Positions 30,201 through 39,456 are shown, numbered from the stretch's first letter. The stretch: 64,000 nt of DNA from Winogradskyella vidalii (GCF_013403955.1 NZ_JABFDG010000001.1:1364001-1428000), one strand, 5' to 3'. Program-made: numbers and translations. The notes: generated by a model not told the origin, from the letters alone.

Positions 30201-33200
30201 AAATAGAGGTTGTAAATGACCCTATAATTACTTCTGAACCTATTGCATTTCAAAATTTATGTCAAAATACAATACCTACAGATTTAAGTATCGTTACCGC
30301 TAATGGCTTAGGAACAACCGCTTATCAATGGTATGTAAATACGGTGAATGATACCACTACAGGAACAGCTATTGCAGGTGCTACAGCAGCAACTTTTACA
30401 CCTCCAGTGACAGCTGTTGGGACTTTATACTACTATTGTGTTGTTTCGCAAGATGTTTCGGGTTGTGAAGTGACGAGTGCCATAAGTGAGGTTGAGATAA
30501 GTCCTGGAGCGCAATTTGATGACCAGCCTATTTCAGATGAATTGTGTTTTGGAGAAACCACACCATCTTTAATGGTAGCGTTTAGTAATGGTACAGGAAT
30601 AGCAGGCTATCAATGGTACCAAAATTCAGTAGATGATACTACAACAGGAACAGCTATTGCCGGGGCAACTTCAGATACGTATTCCCCTGATGTTACGAGT
30701 GTAGGAACAACGTATTACTACGTTATTATTACATTTAGTTCGGGCGGCTGTACGGAAATTGTATCAGATACAGCTGAAATTATCGTTAATGGAACACCTA
30801 GTATTGGTGATGCAACGGCTCTAATCTGTAGTGGCAATACATTTGAATTTATTCCAGAAGATACCCCAGGAAATGTGGTGCCTGTAAATACCTTATACTC
30901 ATGGACAACACCAAATGTTAGTCCGGCTGGAAGTATCACAGGTGCAGTGGAGCAGTCAACACCAATAGCAACTATTTCACAGTTTTTAGAAAATACAACA
31001 ACTAATCCGGCAACGGTAACTTATACTGTAACACCAGTTACAGGTGATTGTATAGGGGAAGATTTCGAAGTCTTGGTAACTATAAATCCATCGATTACCG
31101 TAGCATCCACGCTTGTAAATAACCTTTGTTTTGAATCTAATAATGCCAGTATAGAAACTACAATTGTAGGAGGTGTGCCTTTTTCTACAGGAGATCCATA
31201 TTTAATCACTTGGACAGGACCAAGTGGTTTTACGAGTACAAATACTTCAATTTATAACCTAGAAGCAGGGGCGTATGTGTTAGCTATTGCGGATGATGGT
31301 GGTTGTCCATATACAGAGACATTTACAATAACAGAACCAGACGAATTGATATTTGATTTGGTGGACTTTGATCCTAATACCATATCTTGTTTTGGTGCTA
31401 ACGATGGCGCCATCGGAATTGATATTGCAGGCGGAACATTGCCGTACACCTACTCATGGACGCGAGATGGTGCGCCGTTTTCAACTGATGAAGATTTAAC
31501 CGATTTAGAGCCTGGTGATTATACGATTACAGTTACAGATGCGAATAATTGTGGCCCAATAACTCAGAACTTTAGCATTGAAGAACCTGAATTGCTAGTA
31601 GTTTCATTAGATACAAAAACGGATGTCCTTTGTTATGGTGATAATACCGGTGCGATTAATATTACGGTTGTGGGAGGTAGAACTGATTATGAATTTACTT
31701 GGGCAGGTCCTAATGGCTTTTCAAGTAGCAGTCAAAATTTAGATGCCATTTATGCTGGAGTTTATAATTTAACAGTGACGGATAATTCAGGATGTACAGA
31801 TACATTAGACGTTGAGATACTTCAAAATAGCCAAATAGAAATAGAGGTTACTGTCACCGAAATTATCTGTTATGGCGATAATGATGCTTCTATAACTATA
31901 AATAATGTATCAGGTGGTATTCCACCTTATGAAGTGAGCTGGAGTAATTTTGGAACGGGTAATTCACAGGTAGATTTATCTGCAGGAACGTATACAATTA
32001 CCATTACAGATGCCGAAAACTGTGCGAGAGATTTCCCTATTGTAATTGAGGAAGCGCCACTATTTTTAATTGACCCAGTGGTGACTCAAATGAGCTGTTC
32101 GGGTGAAAATGATGCCAGTATAGTTTTAAATTTTGTTGGAGGAATAGCACCAGTCACTGTAGTTTGGGATGATGGCTCTACAGCAGGTACTGAACGTCAT
32201 AATTTAGCACCGGGAACTTATAGCGTTACAATTACTGATGGTACGCCTTGTATTATTCAAGATAGTTTTACAATCCATAATATTTTACCCTTAGAACTTT
32301 CGGCTAATGTTACGGATGCCTTAGATTGTGATGACCCTAATAGTGGTGCGATTAATTTATTAATTCAAGGCGGAACACCACCTTTTGATGTCCTATGGTC
32401 TAATGGAGCAACAACAGATGATTTAGACACCTTACCACCGAATACTTATACTGCAAATGTAACGGATGCTAATGGCTGTGAAATTGAAGGTAGCTGGACA
32501 GTTAATAGATTTGAAACTTTAACCTTAGATGTCGAGACACAATTAGAGGTTAATTGTGAAACACGGACTATAAATCAAACTTTTGAAGCTGTAGCTAGTG
32601 GTGGGGTGCCACCATTTCAATACCATTGGTCTAGCGGCACCGTCAGTGGAGCTAATAATGAGTTAATGACGACTGATATTGATGGCTTAGTGATGTTAGA
32701 AGTTGTAGATAGTATGGGATGTACTACCAACTATTCATTAAATGTAGAGGCTCCAGTTATAGGAGAAGCTGATTTTACAACCACATCATTTGGTTATTTA
32801 AATTATGGTATTTATGCGATACAAGATCCTATTGAATTTATAAGTTCAATTACCGGGAATTATGAAAGTGTATTATGGGATTTTGGAGATGGTAGTTTTT
32901 CTTCTGAAGAAAGCCCTTTTCATACTTATTTTACTCCAGGAAGTTATGTGATAACACAAACCGTAACTTATGCCCATGGTTGTGTGTATGTAAAAACAAT
33001 GACCCTAGTTGTAGAAGAAGGTTATAAATTAGTAATGCCAGATGCCTTTACGCCTAATGATGATGGTATTAATGATTTCTTTGGCCCTGTATATATAGGC
33101 TTAAATAATTTAGAACTTAGTATTTATGATACTTGGGGTAGCCTTATTTATAAAGAGTCGGGTGATGCTATAAGAGGATGGGACGGCAAAGTTAAAGACG

Positions 33201-33298
33201 AAGAAGCCGAAAATGGAAATTATTATTACACCTTTTCTGCACAAACTTTTTACGGCAATGACATTAGTAAACAAGGCGCTTTTGTATTTATCAAATAA
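27233..33298 (+). CDS. Giant SprB-like adhesin with PKD, Ig-like and SprB repeats, T9SS type B
   Basis: 2021 residues from the ATG at 27233 (MGKIKYGLLLLIGSVCGII); a TTG 33 bases upstream is less likely. The signal or anchor helix is followed by PKD-like domains (WNFGDG near 180, WDFGDGTTST near 480). Four tandem Ig-like units (about 800-1190) share the pattern YQWY-NS-DDT-TGT and end in TYYY. Seven SprB-type repeats follow (about 1290-1840; CFGANDGAI, GG-PPY--W, AG-YT-TVTDANGC). One more PKD domain lies near 1880, then the gliding-motility-associated C-terminal domain (MPDAFTPNDDGINDFFGP, WDGK), which is the type B T9SS signal. It is probably a surface adhesin. The PorP/SprF gene starts 8 bases later. 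Confidence 0.92.
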   Translation: MGKIKYGLLLLIGSVCGIISAINITDRVFINENISEAKASELALMPPTATISGTTTVCVDSSPLPQIIFTGASGATPYTFTYTLNGGAPQTITTGGANSSINLNVNTNTIGDFTYQLISVTDSSGETVNVNPSATVSVSSPPTVDFTFNNYGCSATPVQFTPIITGNGPYTYQWNFGDGNNASNANPSHIFDAFGCGFSSYTASLTVTDVNGCTTTITKPVEVEQRPDLSFQDLDALFTPPFDNCGNNTVNPEYTINVGNTSPSDSCITSYDIDWGDGNAETNVTFPLTHTYEELGSFSMVITGYGDSGCNAVETILVKNSSNPIGSIISPGNTVNLCLPINELDFQIGSWGANPPDTVYDVNYGDGTTESYTQDDLIAAVSNYDPDNPTAANPFPIPHEYTESSCPNASYTITLVISTSCGETVLTAGPIIILSKPEVDFSFETPGCLNTEIQFNNLTDDGYGPNCIEQMLHTWDFGDGTTSTLENPSHIYTAPGTYTVTLIEENFCGLTDPVVKTICIEPELVPEFTLDVNSGCTPLDVNVTNTTDLTDSCGSVTYDWEVIYTPELCGTSANWSFTNGTNETSADPSFQFIAAGYYELIMTATNSCGDFTTSQSVEVKQPPNVTLNPIADACDALSFNPIATVYTCAPTSETIIYNWSFPGGSPATSNQLDPGVITYATTGDYTVTLNVTNSCGTTTATETFSIDASPTITNTDLSQTVCSGSITSAINFSTDITGTTYSWISNNPTGLTGFVPSGTSNSIPTQVISNTTTSPLTLTYTVTPEVNGCAGAPVNFDIIVEPAPSISQQPQSNAVCQNGTAEALSITFQASGTANYQWYENSIDDTSTGTPIPGETAATYTPPTDTVGTTYYYVVIVFSTGDCNEITSDTAEVEVANTTQIDSQPLTTQALCIGGTAQELSIVTSGGAGVESYQWFSNTTNTNSGGTAISGATDATYTPPVYTTTGTFYYYVEVSYTGSGCAGLSSAVSEIEVVNDPIITSEPIAFQNLCQNTIPTDLSIVTANGLGTTAYQWYVNTVNDTTTGTAIAGATAATFTPPVTAVGTLYYYCVVSQDVSGCEVTSAISEVEISPGAQFDDQPISDELCFGETTPSLMVAFSNGTGIAGYQWYQNSVDDTTTGTAIAGATSDTYSPDVTSVGTTYYYVIITFSSGGCTEIVSDTAEIIVNGTPSIGDATALICSGNTFEFIPEDTPGNVVPVNTLYSWTTPNVSPAGSITGAVEQSTPIATISQFLENTTTNPATVTYTVTPVTGDCIGEDFEVLVTINPSITVASTLVNNLCFESNNASIETTIVGGVPFSTGDPYLITWTGPSGFTSTNTSIYNLEAGAYVLAIADDGGCPYTETFTITEPDELIFDLVDFDPNTISCFGANDGAIGIDIAGGTLPYTYSWTRDGAPFSTDEDLTDLEPGDYTITVTDANNCGPITQNFSIEEPELLVVSLDTKTDVLCYGDNTGAINITVVGGRTDYEFTWAGPNGFSSSSQNLDAIYAGVYNLTVTDNSGCTDTLDVEILQNSQIEIEVTVTEIICYGDNDASITINNVSGGIPPYEVSWSNFGTGNSQVDLSAGTYTITITDAENCARDFPIVIEEAPLFLIDPVVTQMSCSGENDASIVLNFVGGIAPVTVVWDDGSTAGTERHNLAPGTYSVTITDGTPCIIQDSFTIHNILPLELSANVTDALDCDDPNSGAINLLIQGGTPPFDVLWSNGATTDDLDTLPPNTYTANVTDANGCEIEGSWTVNRFETLTLDVETQLEVNCETRTINQTFEAVASGGVPPFQYHWSSGTVSGANNELMTTDIDGLVMLEVVDSMGCTTNYSLNVEAPVIGEADFTTTSFGYLNYGIYAIQDPIEFISSITGNYESVLWDFGDGSFSSEESPFHTYFTPGSYVITQTVTYAHGCVYVKTMTLVVEEGYKLVMPDAFTPNDDGINDFFGPVYIGLNNLELSIYDTWGSLIYKESGDAIRGWDGKVKDEEAENGNYYYTFSAQTFYGNDISKQGAFVFIK

Positions 33299-33305
33299 AA
33301 CCTAA

Positions 33306-34310
33306 ATGACAATAAGAACAACAATTACAATTATAATAGCGGTTTTATTTGGGTGTTTTACTCAGGCTCAAGATCCTATATTTACACAATCTAATTATAT
33401 ACAAGAAACCATTAATCCGGGGTTTTCGGGTTTTGAAGATAACGATAGAATAAGTGCAGGTCTGCTGAGTCGTACCCAATGGCCAAACCTAGATTTAAAG
33501 GTGAGTACCCAATATTTTTTTATTAATAGATCCTACGAAAACAATAATAGTTCGGCATCAGGAATTGGGTTTAATGCGCTATGGCAAAATGAATCGTTTA
33601 GCAATTATAATTACTATCAGGTTAATGCGAATTATATGCATCGGGTTAACCTTAATGATGGATGGTTTTTTAGGCCCGCTATAGAAATTGGTTTCGGGTT
33701 AAAAGATGTTGGTTTTAAAAGCTTAACGCTTGCCGATCAAATTAATATTAATTCAGGGGTGATTAATCCTAATTCAATTGATCCTTTTAGTAGTAATTTA
33801 GATACCGTACAATTTTTTGATGTATCTTCAGGTTTTGTGTTCGAAAAACAGGCCTTTAATGATGTGTCTTATTGGTTTGGGGTTTCGGTAAAACACTTAA
33901 ACCGTCCTAATATTTCTTTTGTAAGGGACCAGAATGTACCCTTAGATATTTTTTATTCGCTTCATGGTAATTTCCGATTTCCTTTCTTAAACGATTATAG
34001 TGTAATGATGACTGCTAATTACATGCAGCAAGGCGAATATAACCGTTTAGATGTTGGGTCTTTGTTCCAAGTTAATCAGTTTTTACTTGGTGTTACGGCC
34101 GCTACAAACCCAGCACAAAATGATGATAACAGTCATTTGTTAACGTCAATTAATGGCTTTTTGGGGATAGAATACACCAACTTTAGATTCGGTTTATCTT
34201 ATGATGTTAATACAACAAAAATCGGAAGAACTAATGGCGTTTACGAATTTTCGGTAACCTATATGTCGCGTTGTCGTACTTGCCCAACGGACCGTAGCCG
34301 AAAGCGTTAA
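33306..34310 (+). CDS. PorP/SprF family T9SS membrane protein
   Basis: 334 residues. A signal peptide (MTIRTTITIIIAVLFGCFTQAQ) is followed by DPIFTQSNYIQETINPGFSG, the hallmark start of PorP/SprF proteins, and by a predicted 14-strand-type outer-membrane barrel (ASGIGFNALWQNES, WFRPAIEIGFG, YWFGVSVKHLNRPN). PorP/SprF proteins help secrete or anchor type B T9SS substrates and are usually encoded directly downstream of them, exactly as here. Confidence 0.94.
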   Translation: MTIRTTITIIIAVLFGCFTQAQDPIFTQSNYIQETINPGFSGFEDNDRISAGLLSRTQWPNLDLKVSTQYFFINRSYENNNSSASGIGFNALWQNESFSNYNYYQVNANYMHRVNLNDGWFFRPAIEIGFGLKDVGFKSLTLADQININSGVINPNSIDPFSSNLDTVQFFDVSSGFVFEKQAFNDVSYWFGVSVKHLNRPNISFVRDQNVPLDIFYSLHGNFRFPFLNDYSVMMTANYMQQGEYNRLDVGSLFQVNQFLLGVTAATNPAQNDDNSHLLTSINGFLGIEYTNFRFGLSYDVNTTKIGRTNGVYEFSVTYMSRCRTCPTDRSRKR

Positions 34311-34326
34311 TTAATTCAATAGGGTT

Positions 34327-35556
34327 TTAGTCGTATTTTCGTTTTTGAAACCACAAATCAGATAGTGTAATGTTAATGTTTAGGGTGTTAACATATTCCT
34401 TAACTAAAATACTTTCAGTAGTTCCTTTTTTTCCTAAAGCATACGATATGTTTAACAAAGACCTTCTGCCTACAGGTAAACCAATACCAACTGATGCTGT
34501 ATAAGTGTCAATTTTTGTGTCATCGACTTTAAGATAGCCTGAATTGTAGTTTAATCCCATTCTAAAATCTACACGTTTCCAATATTTATAACTGGTTGGG
34601 TCTACAGCGTAGGAAGCACCAAAGCTATAAATATCTTGGTTGCTGTAGTCTCCAATAGCATCAGTTTGGTCTGTTGATGACCAAAAGCTCTTGTTGTAAT
34701 CAGCAGATAAAAGAAGGTTGTTGAACTTTGTGCTATACCCAAACCCTAGTTGTAAGGGAAGGTGAAAATTATCGATAGACTCATCTTCTGTTTCTTCTAA
34801 TATAGTATAAGCATAGTTTGAATATTTACCAATAACCACATCTTTATAGCCTTTTAGAGTGGTAGGAAAATCTACAGTGAATCCAAAATGATGTTTTTCA
34901 GATAAATCATATTGTGCACCTAAACCTAATCTAGCGCCACTGTAATAATTAGTTTCAGCGATTTCAAGATAACTATCGGTAGTTATAATCGATTCATCTT
35001 CTTCAATTTTACCAAATAAATAGGAGGCTTTTATACCAACACTTAAATTATCTGCTATATTTCTACCATAATCTAATCGCACTTCATTAAGGCCACCAGA
35101 CCCTTCAATATTGGTGTTAAATTGCTCATCACTGCCTTCAATATTACTTTCTATTCCTATTAAAGAATACCCAACATTAGTGGCTGGTTTTAATGTTAAG
35201 GCCATACCATAATTATCACCACTGTTAAACCCAAAAGAAATATTAGTGAAATTATAGGTGGTGTTTTGCTCGCTTAAATCGTCGCCAGTAAATTGCATAT
35301 ATTCTATTGATCCTCCAAAATCAAATACAAATTCATTAGGCGTTAAAGAGGCTAGTGAAGCTGGGTTATAGAGGTTAATACCATATTTAGCTTCTAAGGA
35401 TATACCGGTGTTACCAAGACCACTATTTCTACCAGTACCCGAATTACTTTCTACTCCTAATCCAAAAAGCGAATAAGGAGAACTTGTAAGGTTGTTAGAT
35501 TGTGAATAGCTATTAAGGACAAAAAACGTAGCAATAATAATGAGATACTTATTCAT
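34327..35556 (-). CDS. Outer-membrane beta-barrel protein (OmpP1/FadL-like)
   Basis: 409 residues from the ATG beginning MNKYLIIIATFFVLNSYSQ, a signal peptide ending in SYSQ; an ATG three codons upstream is the alternative. SPYSLFGLG, GLGNTGISLEAKYGINLYNP and ASLASLTPN resemble the N-terminal region of OmpP1/FadL-type barrels in Bacteroidota (SxYSxxGxG, NPASLA). Alternating strands run to the last residues. It overlaps the DUF4270 gene by 8 bases, so the two are co-translated. The cargo is unknown. Confidence 0.75.
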   Translation of the reverse strand: MNKYLIIIATFFVLNSYSQSNNLTSSPYSLFGLGVESNSGTGRNSGLGNTGISLEAKYGINLYNPASLASLTPNEFVFDFGGSIEYMQFTGDDLSEQNTTYNFTNISFGFNSGDNYGMALTLKPATNVGYSLIGIESNIEGSDEQFNTNIEGSGGLNEVRLDYGRNIADNLSVGIKASYLFGKIEEDESIITTDSYLEIAETNYYSGARLGLGAQYDLSEKHHFGFTVDFPTTLKGYKDVVIGKYSNYAYTILEETEDESIDNFHLPLQLGFGYSTKFNNLLLSADYNKSFWSSTDQTDAIGDYSNQDIYSFGASYAVDPTSYKYWKRVDFRMGLNYNSGYLKVDDTKIDTYTASVGIGLPVGRRSLLNISYALGKKGTTESILVKEYVNTLNINITLSDLWFQKRKYD

Positions 35557-36844
35557 AGATAGCATAGGTTACAATTAATTTGGTCTTATAGTCAGAGCGC
35601 TGACTATCGTTAAAAATTATTTTATTTATAGTCGAGTTATAGTCGGTAGGAATTAAGATAAGTGCGTTGCCAGTTTCTGGACTCTCACTTAGTTTCTGAT
35701 CTAGAAAATCAATCACAGGCACCTCATAAACAATGGTGTTAAACTCTGAGCCATCAGTCGTCAATTCTGCCGAAACCACATCAACACTATTACTTATTTG
35801 ACTCGCTAAATCATTATTTTGGTCAATGGTGTAAAGCGATAATGTTTCACTTAACGGTTGAATAGTGCTGTGTGATAAAGCGTTGGGTTCTATATAAAGG
35901 GTGGCTTCTAATACAGTGCCTTCACCATTAATATTATAAATGTTTTTAATCGACGGAAATTCAATTTTTGTAACATATCCTGTACCTGCTTGGTTGTAAC
36001 TTATACCATTACTAACAGCGGACTCAAGATTGTATTCTTGGTCGGTTATGCTTTCAAGTGGTAAACCACTTACATCACTCTTAATATGATTATAGTAGGT
36101 GTTAATGTTGATGTCATACGTGTAAGTTTCTGCTTCTAATTCATCAGGAATGGTATAGAAAAATCGAACATAAGTATTTTCACTAGAGGGAGAAAACCCA
36201 ATGATTGAGCCGTCATCATTAGCGCCTGGTTGTAGGGTTAAGCCTTTTAACTGTTGGTAAAAAGACTCTTCGTCCGTAATGTTATTGTCTCTAATGTCAT
36301 TAAATAATTCTTCCCCAAACGTGTATGGAAGCGTTACATATATGGAATCGTTGTTGGGTGATGGTGTGTAATTCTGACTAACTAAAGGGGTGACTTCATA
36401 AGGCGTTTCTGTAGTGTTGTAATAATACGTGTCATCAGTACTCATTTTATCGGTAAGCTTATGAATGTTTAATGTGGCTACTTGGCTGGTGTCGTTATAA
36501 TAGTAATTGTCATAGCCAAGAATTAAGCGCACACTATCTAAAACGGCATCATTATCTAAGCTATACGATGTTGGGCTAAGCTGAAGATAGGCCGAGGCGT
36601 TTAATATTCCCATATCGTTATCGTTATATTGACCAATCATGAGTCTTTCGCTAGATGAGGTAATCACAGAATCAAACTTAATGGTTGATAACTGTACGGT
36701 AAAGGTATCTATAGATAATACCCTAATATTGGTGTTGGTAAAACCTTCTCCAGCAAGCAAGCTGTCTTCGGTGTCTGTAGAACAAGATATCACAAGGAGT
36801 ACTGTGGTAATTACTGCAAATAATTTTAGGTATGATTTACGCAT
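35549..36844 (-). CDS. DUF4270 family lipoprotein
   Basis: 431 residues from MRKSYLKLF. The in-frame ATG at 36871 would place nine residues ahead of a good lipoprotein signal and is not preferred. Lipobox VISC-STDTED. SIDTFTVQLSTIKFDSV, LMIGQYNDNDMGILNASAYLQL and LDSVRLILGYDNYYYND are typical of DUF4270, a family of Bacteroidota outer-membrane lipoproteins with no proven function. It is followed by the overlapping barrel gene. Confidence 0.88.
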   Translation of the reverse strand: MRKSYLKLFAVITTVLLVISCSTDTEDSLLAGEGFTNTNIRVLSIDTFTVQLSTIKFDSVITSSSERLMIGQYNDNDMGILNASAYLQLSPTSYSLDNDAVLDSVRLILGYDNYYYNDTSQVATLNIHKLTDKMSTDDTYYYNTTETPYEVTPLVSQNYTPSPNNDSIYVTLPYTFGEELFNDIRDNNITDEESFYQQLKGLTLQPGANDDGSIIGFSPSSENTYVRFFYTIPDELEAETYTYDININTYYNHIKSDVSGLPLESITDQEYNLESAVSNGISYNQAGTGYVTKIEFPSIKNIYNINGEGTVLEATLYIEPNALSHSTIQPLSETLSLYTIDQNNDLASQISNSVDVVSAELTTDGSEFNTIVYEVPVIDFLDQKLSESPETGNALILIPTDYNSTINKIIFNDSQRSDYKTKLIVTYAIYE

Positions 36845-36904
36845 TTGTATTATAGTATTTATACAAATCAACTACCCATTTAAACCAATAAAAAGTAAAA
36901 TAGA

Positions 36905-36995
36905 CCTACAGCGATTATCCATCTACAAATAGTGCTTTTTAGACTATAAAAACCGAGAGGTGTATTTGTAGATTAAAAAGCAGTTTTAGTCTACA
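36905..36995. promoter_or_regulatory. Inverted-repeat cluster between divergent envelope genes
   Basis: A perfect 10-bp inverted repeat, ATCTACAAAT (36921-36930) / ATTTGTAGAT (36964-36973), interleaves with a 6-bp pair TAGACT (36940-36945) / AGTCTA (36988-36993). The half-site TCTACA occurs at 36922, 36990 and, inverted, at 36967; CCTACA lies at 36905. It sits between the divergent DUF4270 and barrel genes, so it is a candidate operator. Confidence 0.45.
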
Positions 36996-37058
36996 TAAAA
37001 TGTGTCTTGGTATATTTTATAATTACAGTAAATGTTTGCCGTAGTATTTTCGCTCTCG

Positions 37059-37958
37059 ATGAGTAATAAAACAATACATTATTTAGCTTTTAGTTTAATC
37101 TCTATAGCATCGTATGGGCAAAAAATGTTCATGTCAACAGAAACTGAAGATTTGGTGGCCTTAGACTATGAGATGTATACGAGTTTGAATCAGATTCAAT
37201 TTGAAAACAAAACTGTAGCTGTAGATTTAACCAGTTTACTAGAGCCTTCTAATTTAGGTTTTGGAGTAACGTACACTAACCATAGTATAGATTTTGAAGA
37301 CTATGAGATGTATCATAATTTCCAGGCATTAGAAACACTGCACAGTGTTGAAGTTTTTGCAAAATACCAAAAGGCATTAGCTAACAATTGGAATATGGGT
37401 ATTACACTAGCCCCATATTTGTCTTCAACATTTAACGATGCGGTTAGTAACGAAGATTTTGTGTTTAGCTATGCGGCAAATTTTATTAAAAGTTGGGATA
37501 ATGACGGACATAAATCCTATTTAAAATTAGGTTTAGGTTACGGTGCTGTATTTGGAAAACCTAGTTTTTACCCTTTGCTGTCTTATACAAAGCATGTTGA
37601 TGAAAAATTACGTTACGAAATAGGGTTTCCGCGTTCGGGGGCTTTCTATAAGATAAACACACAAAGTAGTGTCGATTTTACCCTAGCGCCAACATCTGTT
37701 TATGCGAATAATTCATCGGATTTTAGCTTAGAAAATGGTATGGTGTATTCTAATTCAAAATTAGAATTTAAAGCCTTAAAAGCAGCACTTGGCTATACGT
37801 TTCAGTTTGATGATTACTGGTCAAGCTATTTTAGTGTAGGGTATTTAACCGCAAGTGAGTTAACGCTAACAAATAACGATAATAAAATATATGATTTTGA
37901 TTCTAATGAATCACTGTCATTAAACCTTGGAATTAGTTTTAATTTAAATAAAAAGTAA
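37059..37958 (+). CDS. DUF6268-like outer-membrane beta-barrel protein
   Basis: 299 residues from the ATG of MSNKTIHYLAFSLISIASYGQ, which gives a clean signal peptide; an ATG 27 bases upstream adds nine residues. The mature protein has alternating strands (FGVTYTNHSIDFED, WNMGITLAPYLSS, LKLGLGYGAVFGKPSFYPLL, YFSVGYLTASELT) and ends FNLNKK. It resembles the DUF6268 group of Bacteroidota barrels, judged by eye. The next gene starts 2 bases after its stop. Confidence 0.65.
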   Translation: MSNKTIHYLAFSLISIASYGQKMFMSTETEDLVALDYEMYTSLNQIQFENKTVAVDLTSLLEPSNLGFGVTYTNHSIDFEDYEMYHNFQALETLHSVEVFAKYQKALANNWNMGITLAPYLSSTFNDAVSNEDFVFSYAANFIKSWDNDGHKSYLKLGLGYGAVFGKPSFYPLLSYTKHVDEKLRYEIGFPRSGAFYKINTQSSVDFTLAPTSVYANNSSDFSLENGMVYSNSKLEFKALKAALGYTFQFDDYWSSYFSVGYLTASELTLTNNDNKIYDFDSNESLSLNLGISFNLNKK

Positions 37959-37959
37959 A

Positions 37960-38961
37960 ATGAGAAAAATGAACAAAACAGCCCAAAAAATACTTTTTTT
38001 AAGTGCCATACTTGTGCTATTTTATAATTGCAGTGACGATGATGATGATGATACGTCAGGAAACTGGGTAAAGAAATCAACATTTAACGAAGAAGCGCGT
38101 AGTAACTCTGCAGCCTTTACCATAGGTAATATTGGTTATATGGGTACGGGTTATGATGGTAGTGACTATTACAAAGATTTTTGGAGTTATGATATTGATA
38201 CAAACTCATGGCAACAATTATCAGATTTTCCTGGTTTAGAGCGTAGTTCTGCAACAACGTTTGTTATTAATAACGAAGGCTATATGGGAACAGGTTATAA
38301 CGGTGATTATAGCGATGAACTAGCTGACTTTTACAAATACAACCCAGTAACTAATAGTTGGACGCAAATAGCAGACTTTGGTGGTTCAGCAAGATATGGG
38401 GCAGTTGGTTTTAGTTCCGATACCCATGGTTATGTAGGTACAGGTTATGACGGAAGTGATAAAAAGGATTTCTGGAAATACAGTCCTTCAACCGATTCTT
38501 GGGAAGAGTCTTTAGGTTTTGGAGGTGATAAACGAAGAGACGGTGTTACGTTTACCATTGGTAACGAGGTGTATTTAGCAACAGGTGTTAGTAATGGAGT
38601 TTATGAAGAAGATTTTTGGGTATTTGATTTAGATACTGAAGTTTGGACAGAGCTTGAAGATGTAGACGAAGATGACGACGATTACATTACCCGTTCTAAT
38701 GCGGTAGCTTTTACAATGAATGGTAAAGGTTATATTGCTTGTGGCGAATACAGTTATAGTATTAGTTCTGTATATGAGTACACGCCTTCTACTGAAAGTT
38801 GGGATGAAAAAACAGAATTTGAGTTGTATGCAAGACGTGATGCAATAGCATTTAGTAATGGCCAACGTGCTTTTGTAGCCTTAGGTAGAAACGGTACCCT
38901 ATATTTAGATGATAATATGGAGTTTTTTCCTAACGATGAACAAGACGACGACGATAACTAA
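37960..38961 (+). CDS. Kelch-repeat lipoprotein
   Basis: 333 residues. Lipobox-like YNC-SDDDDDD follows the signal helix. The mature part consists of about six Kelch units: repeated GYMGTGYDG, DFWSYDIDTNSWQQL, YKYNPVTNSWTQI, FWKYSPSTDSWEE, FWVFDLDTEVWTEL and YEYTPSTESWDE. These predict a beta-propeller anchored in the outer membrane. The protein both starts and ends in aspartate runs. An internal ATG (MNKTAQK) 9 bases downstream could also be the start. It is in an operon with the barrel gene upstream. Confidence 0.88.
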   Translation: MRKMNKTAQKILFLSAILVLFYNCSDDDDDDTSGNWVKKSTFNEEARSNSAAFTIGNIGYMGTGYDGSDYYKDFWSYDIDTNSWQQLSDFPGLERSSATTFVINNEGYMGTGYNGDYSDELADFYKYNPVTNSWTQIADFGGSARYGAVGFSSDTHGYVGTGYDGSDKKDFWKYSPSTDSWEESLGFGGDKRRDGVTFTIGNEVYLATGVSNGVYEEDFWVFDLDTEVWTELEDVDEDDDDYITRSNAVAFTMNGKGYIACGEYSYSISSVYEYTPSTESWDEKTEFELYARRDAIAFSNGQRAFVALGRNGTLYLDDNMEFFPNDEQDDDDN

Positions 38962-39017
38962 ACTTTACCCTCATACATAATTAAAGGCTTTATTAAAATA
39001 GATTAGTAGCCAATCTT

Positions 39018-39064
39018 GAGTCGGGATATAAGGTGTTTGTATCATTTTTTCCCGGCTCTTTTTA
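39018..39064 (+). terminator. Possible terminator after the Kelch gene
   Basis: The stem GAGTCGGG (39018-39025) / CCCGGCTC (39051-39058), with one G-T pair and a long loop, is followed by a T run. It would separate the barrel-Kelch pair from DUF4907 and the two-component genes, or attenuate between them. Confidence 0.55.
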
Positions 39065-39080
39065 AAACATAACACAAGCG

Positions 39081-39434
39081 ATGAAAAGACCTTATAACTA
39101 TATCATGGTATTTCTTACCATTACAATTGTAATACTCCTGTTTTTTTATCTTAAATTACCTCATGAAAAAAGCACGGCGAATCCATCAGAATCCCCTTAT
39201 GCTTTACAGGTTATAGAACAAGATAGTTTATGGATTTATGAAATCTATGAAGAGGGTAACTTATTTATACGTCAAGAATTTATTCCTGCGGTTAAAGGAA
39301 AACAAGTGTTTAAGTCTAAGAAAGATGCTGAAGCCATTGGTAAATTAATGGTTAGTAAGTTGGCCAACAATGAGTTTCCAGCCATTAGTATTGCAGATTT
39401 AAACCAGAATAATATTCGTTATAATAACATTTAA
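39081..39434 (+). CDS. DUF4907 family membrane-anchored protein
   Basis: 117 residues. An N-terminal hydrophobic helix (MVFLTITIVILLFFYL) is followed by a small domain with WIYEIYEEGNLFIRQEFIPA and FKSKKDAEAIGKLMVSKLAN, the DUF4907 pattern: a short domain predicted to lie outside the inner membrane. The function is unknown. It lies 22 bases upstream of the sensor kinase gene, so the two are probably co-transcribed. Confidence 0.8.
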   Translation: MKRPYNYIMVFLTITIVILLFFYLKLPHEKSTANPSESPYALQVIEQDSLWIYEIYEEGNLFIRQEFIPAVKGKQVFKSKKDAEAIGKLMVSKLANNEFPAISIADLNQNNIRYNNI

Positions 39435-39456
39435 TTGATTCACTAATTATTTAGTC

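Noticed and set aside
29640..30800. DNA repeats in the giant adhesin as a mobile or CRISPR element
   Set aside because: The repeats stay in one reading frame and encode Ig-like units.
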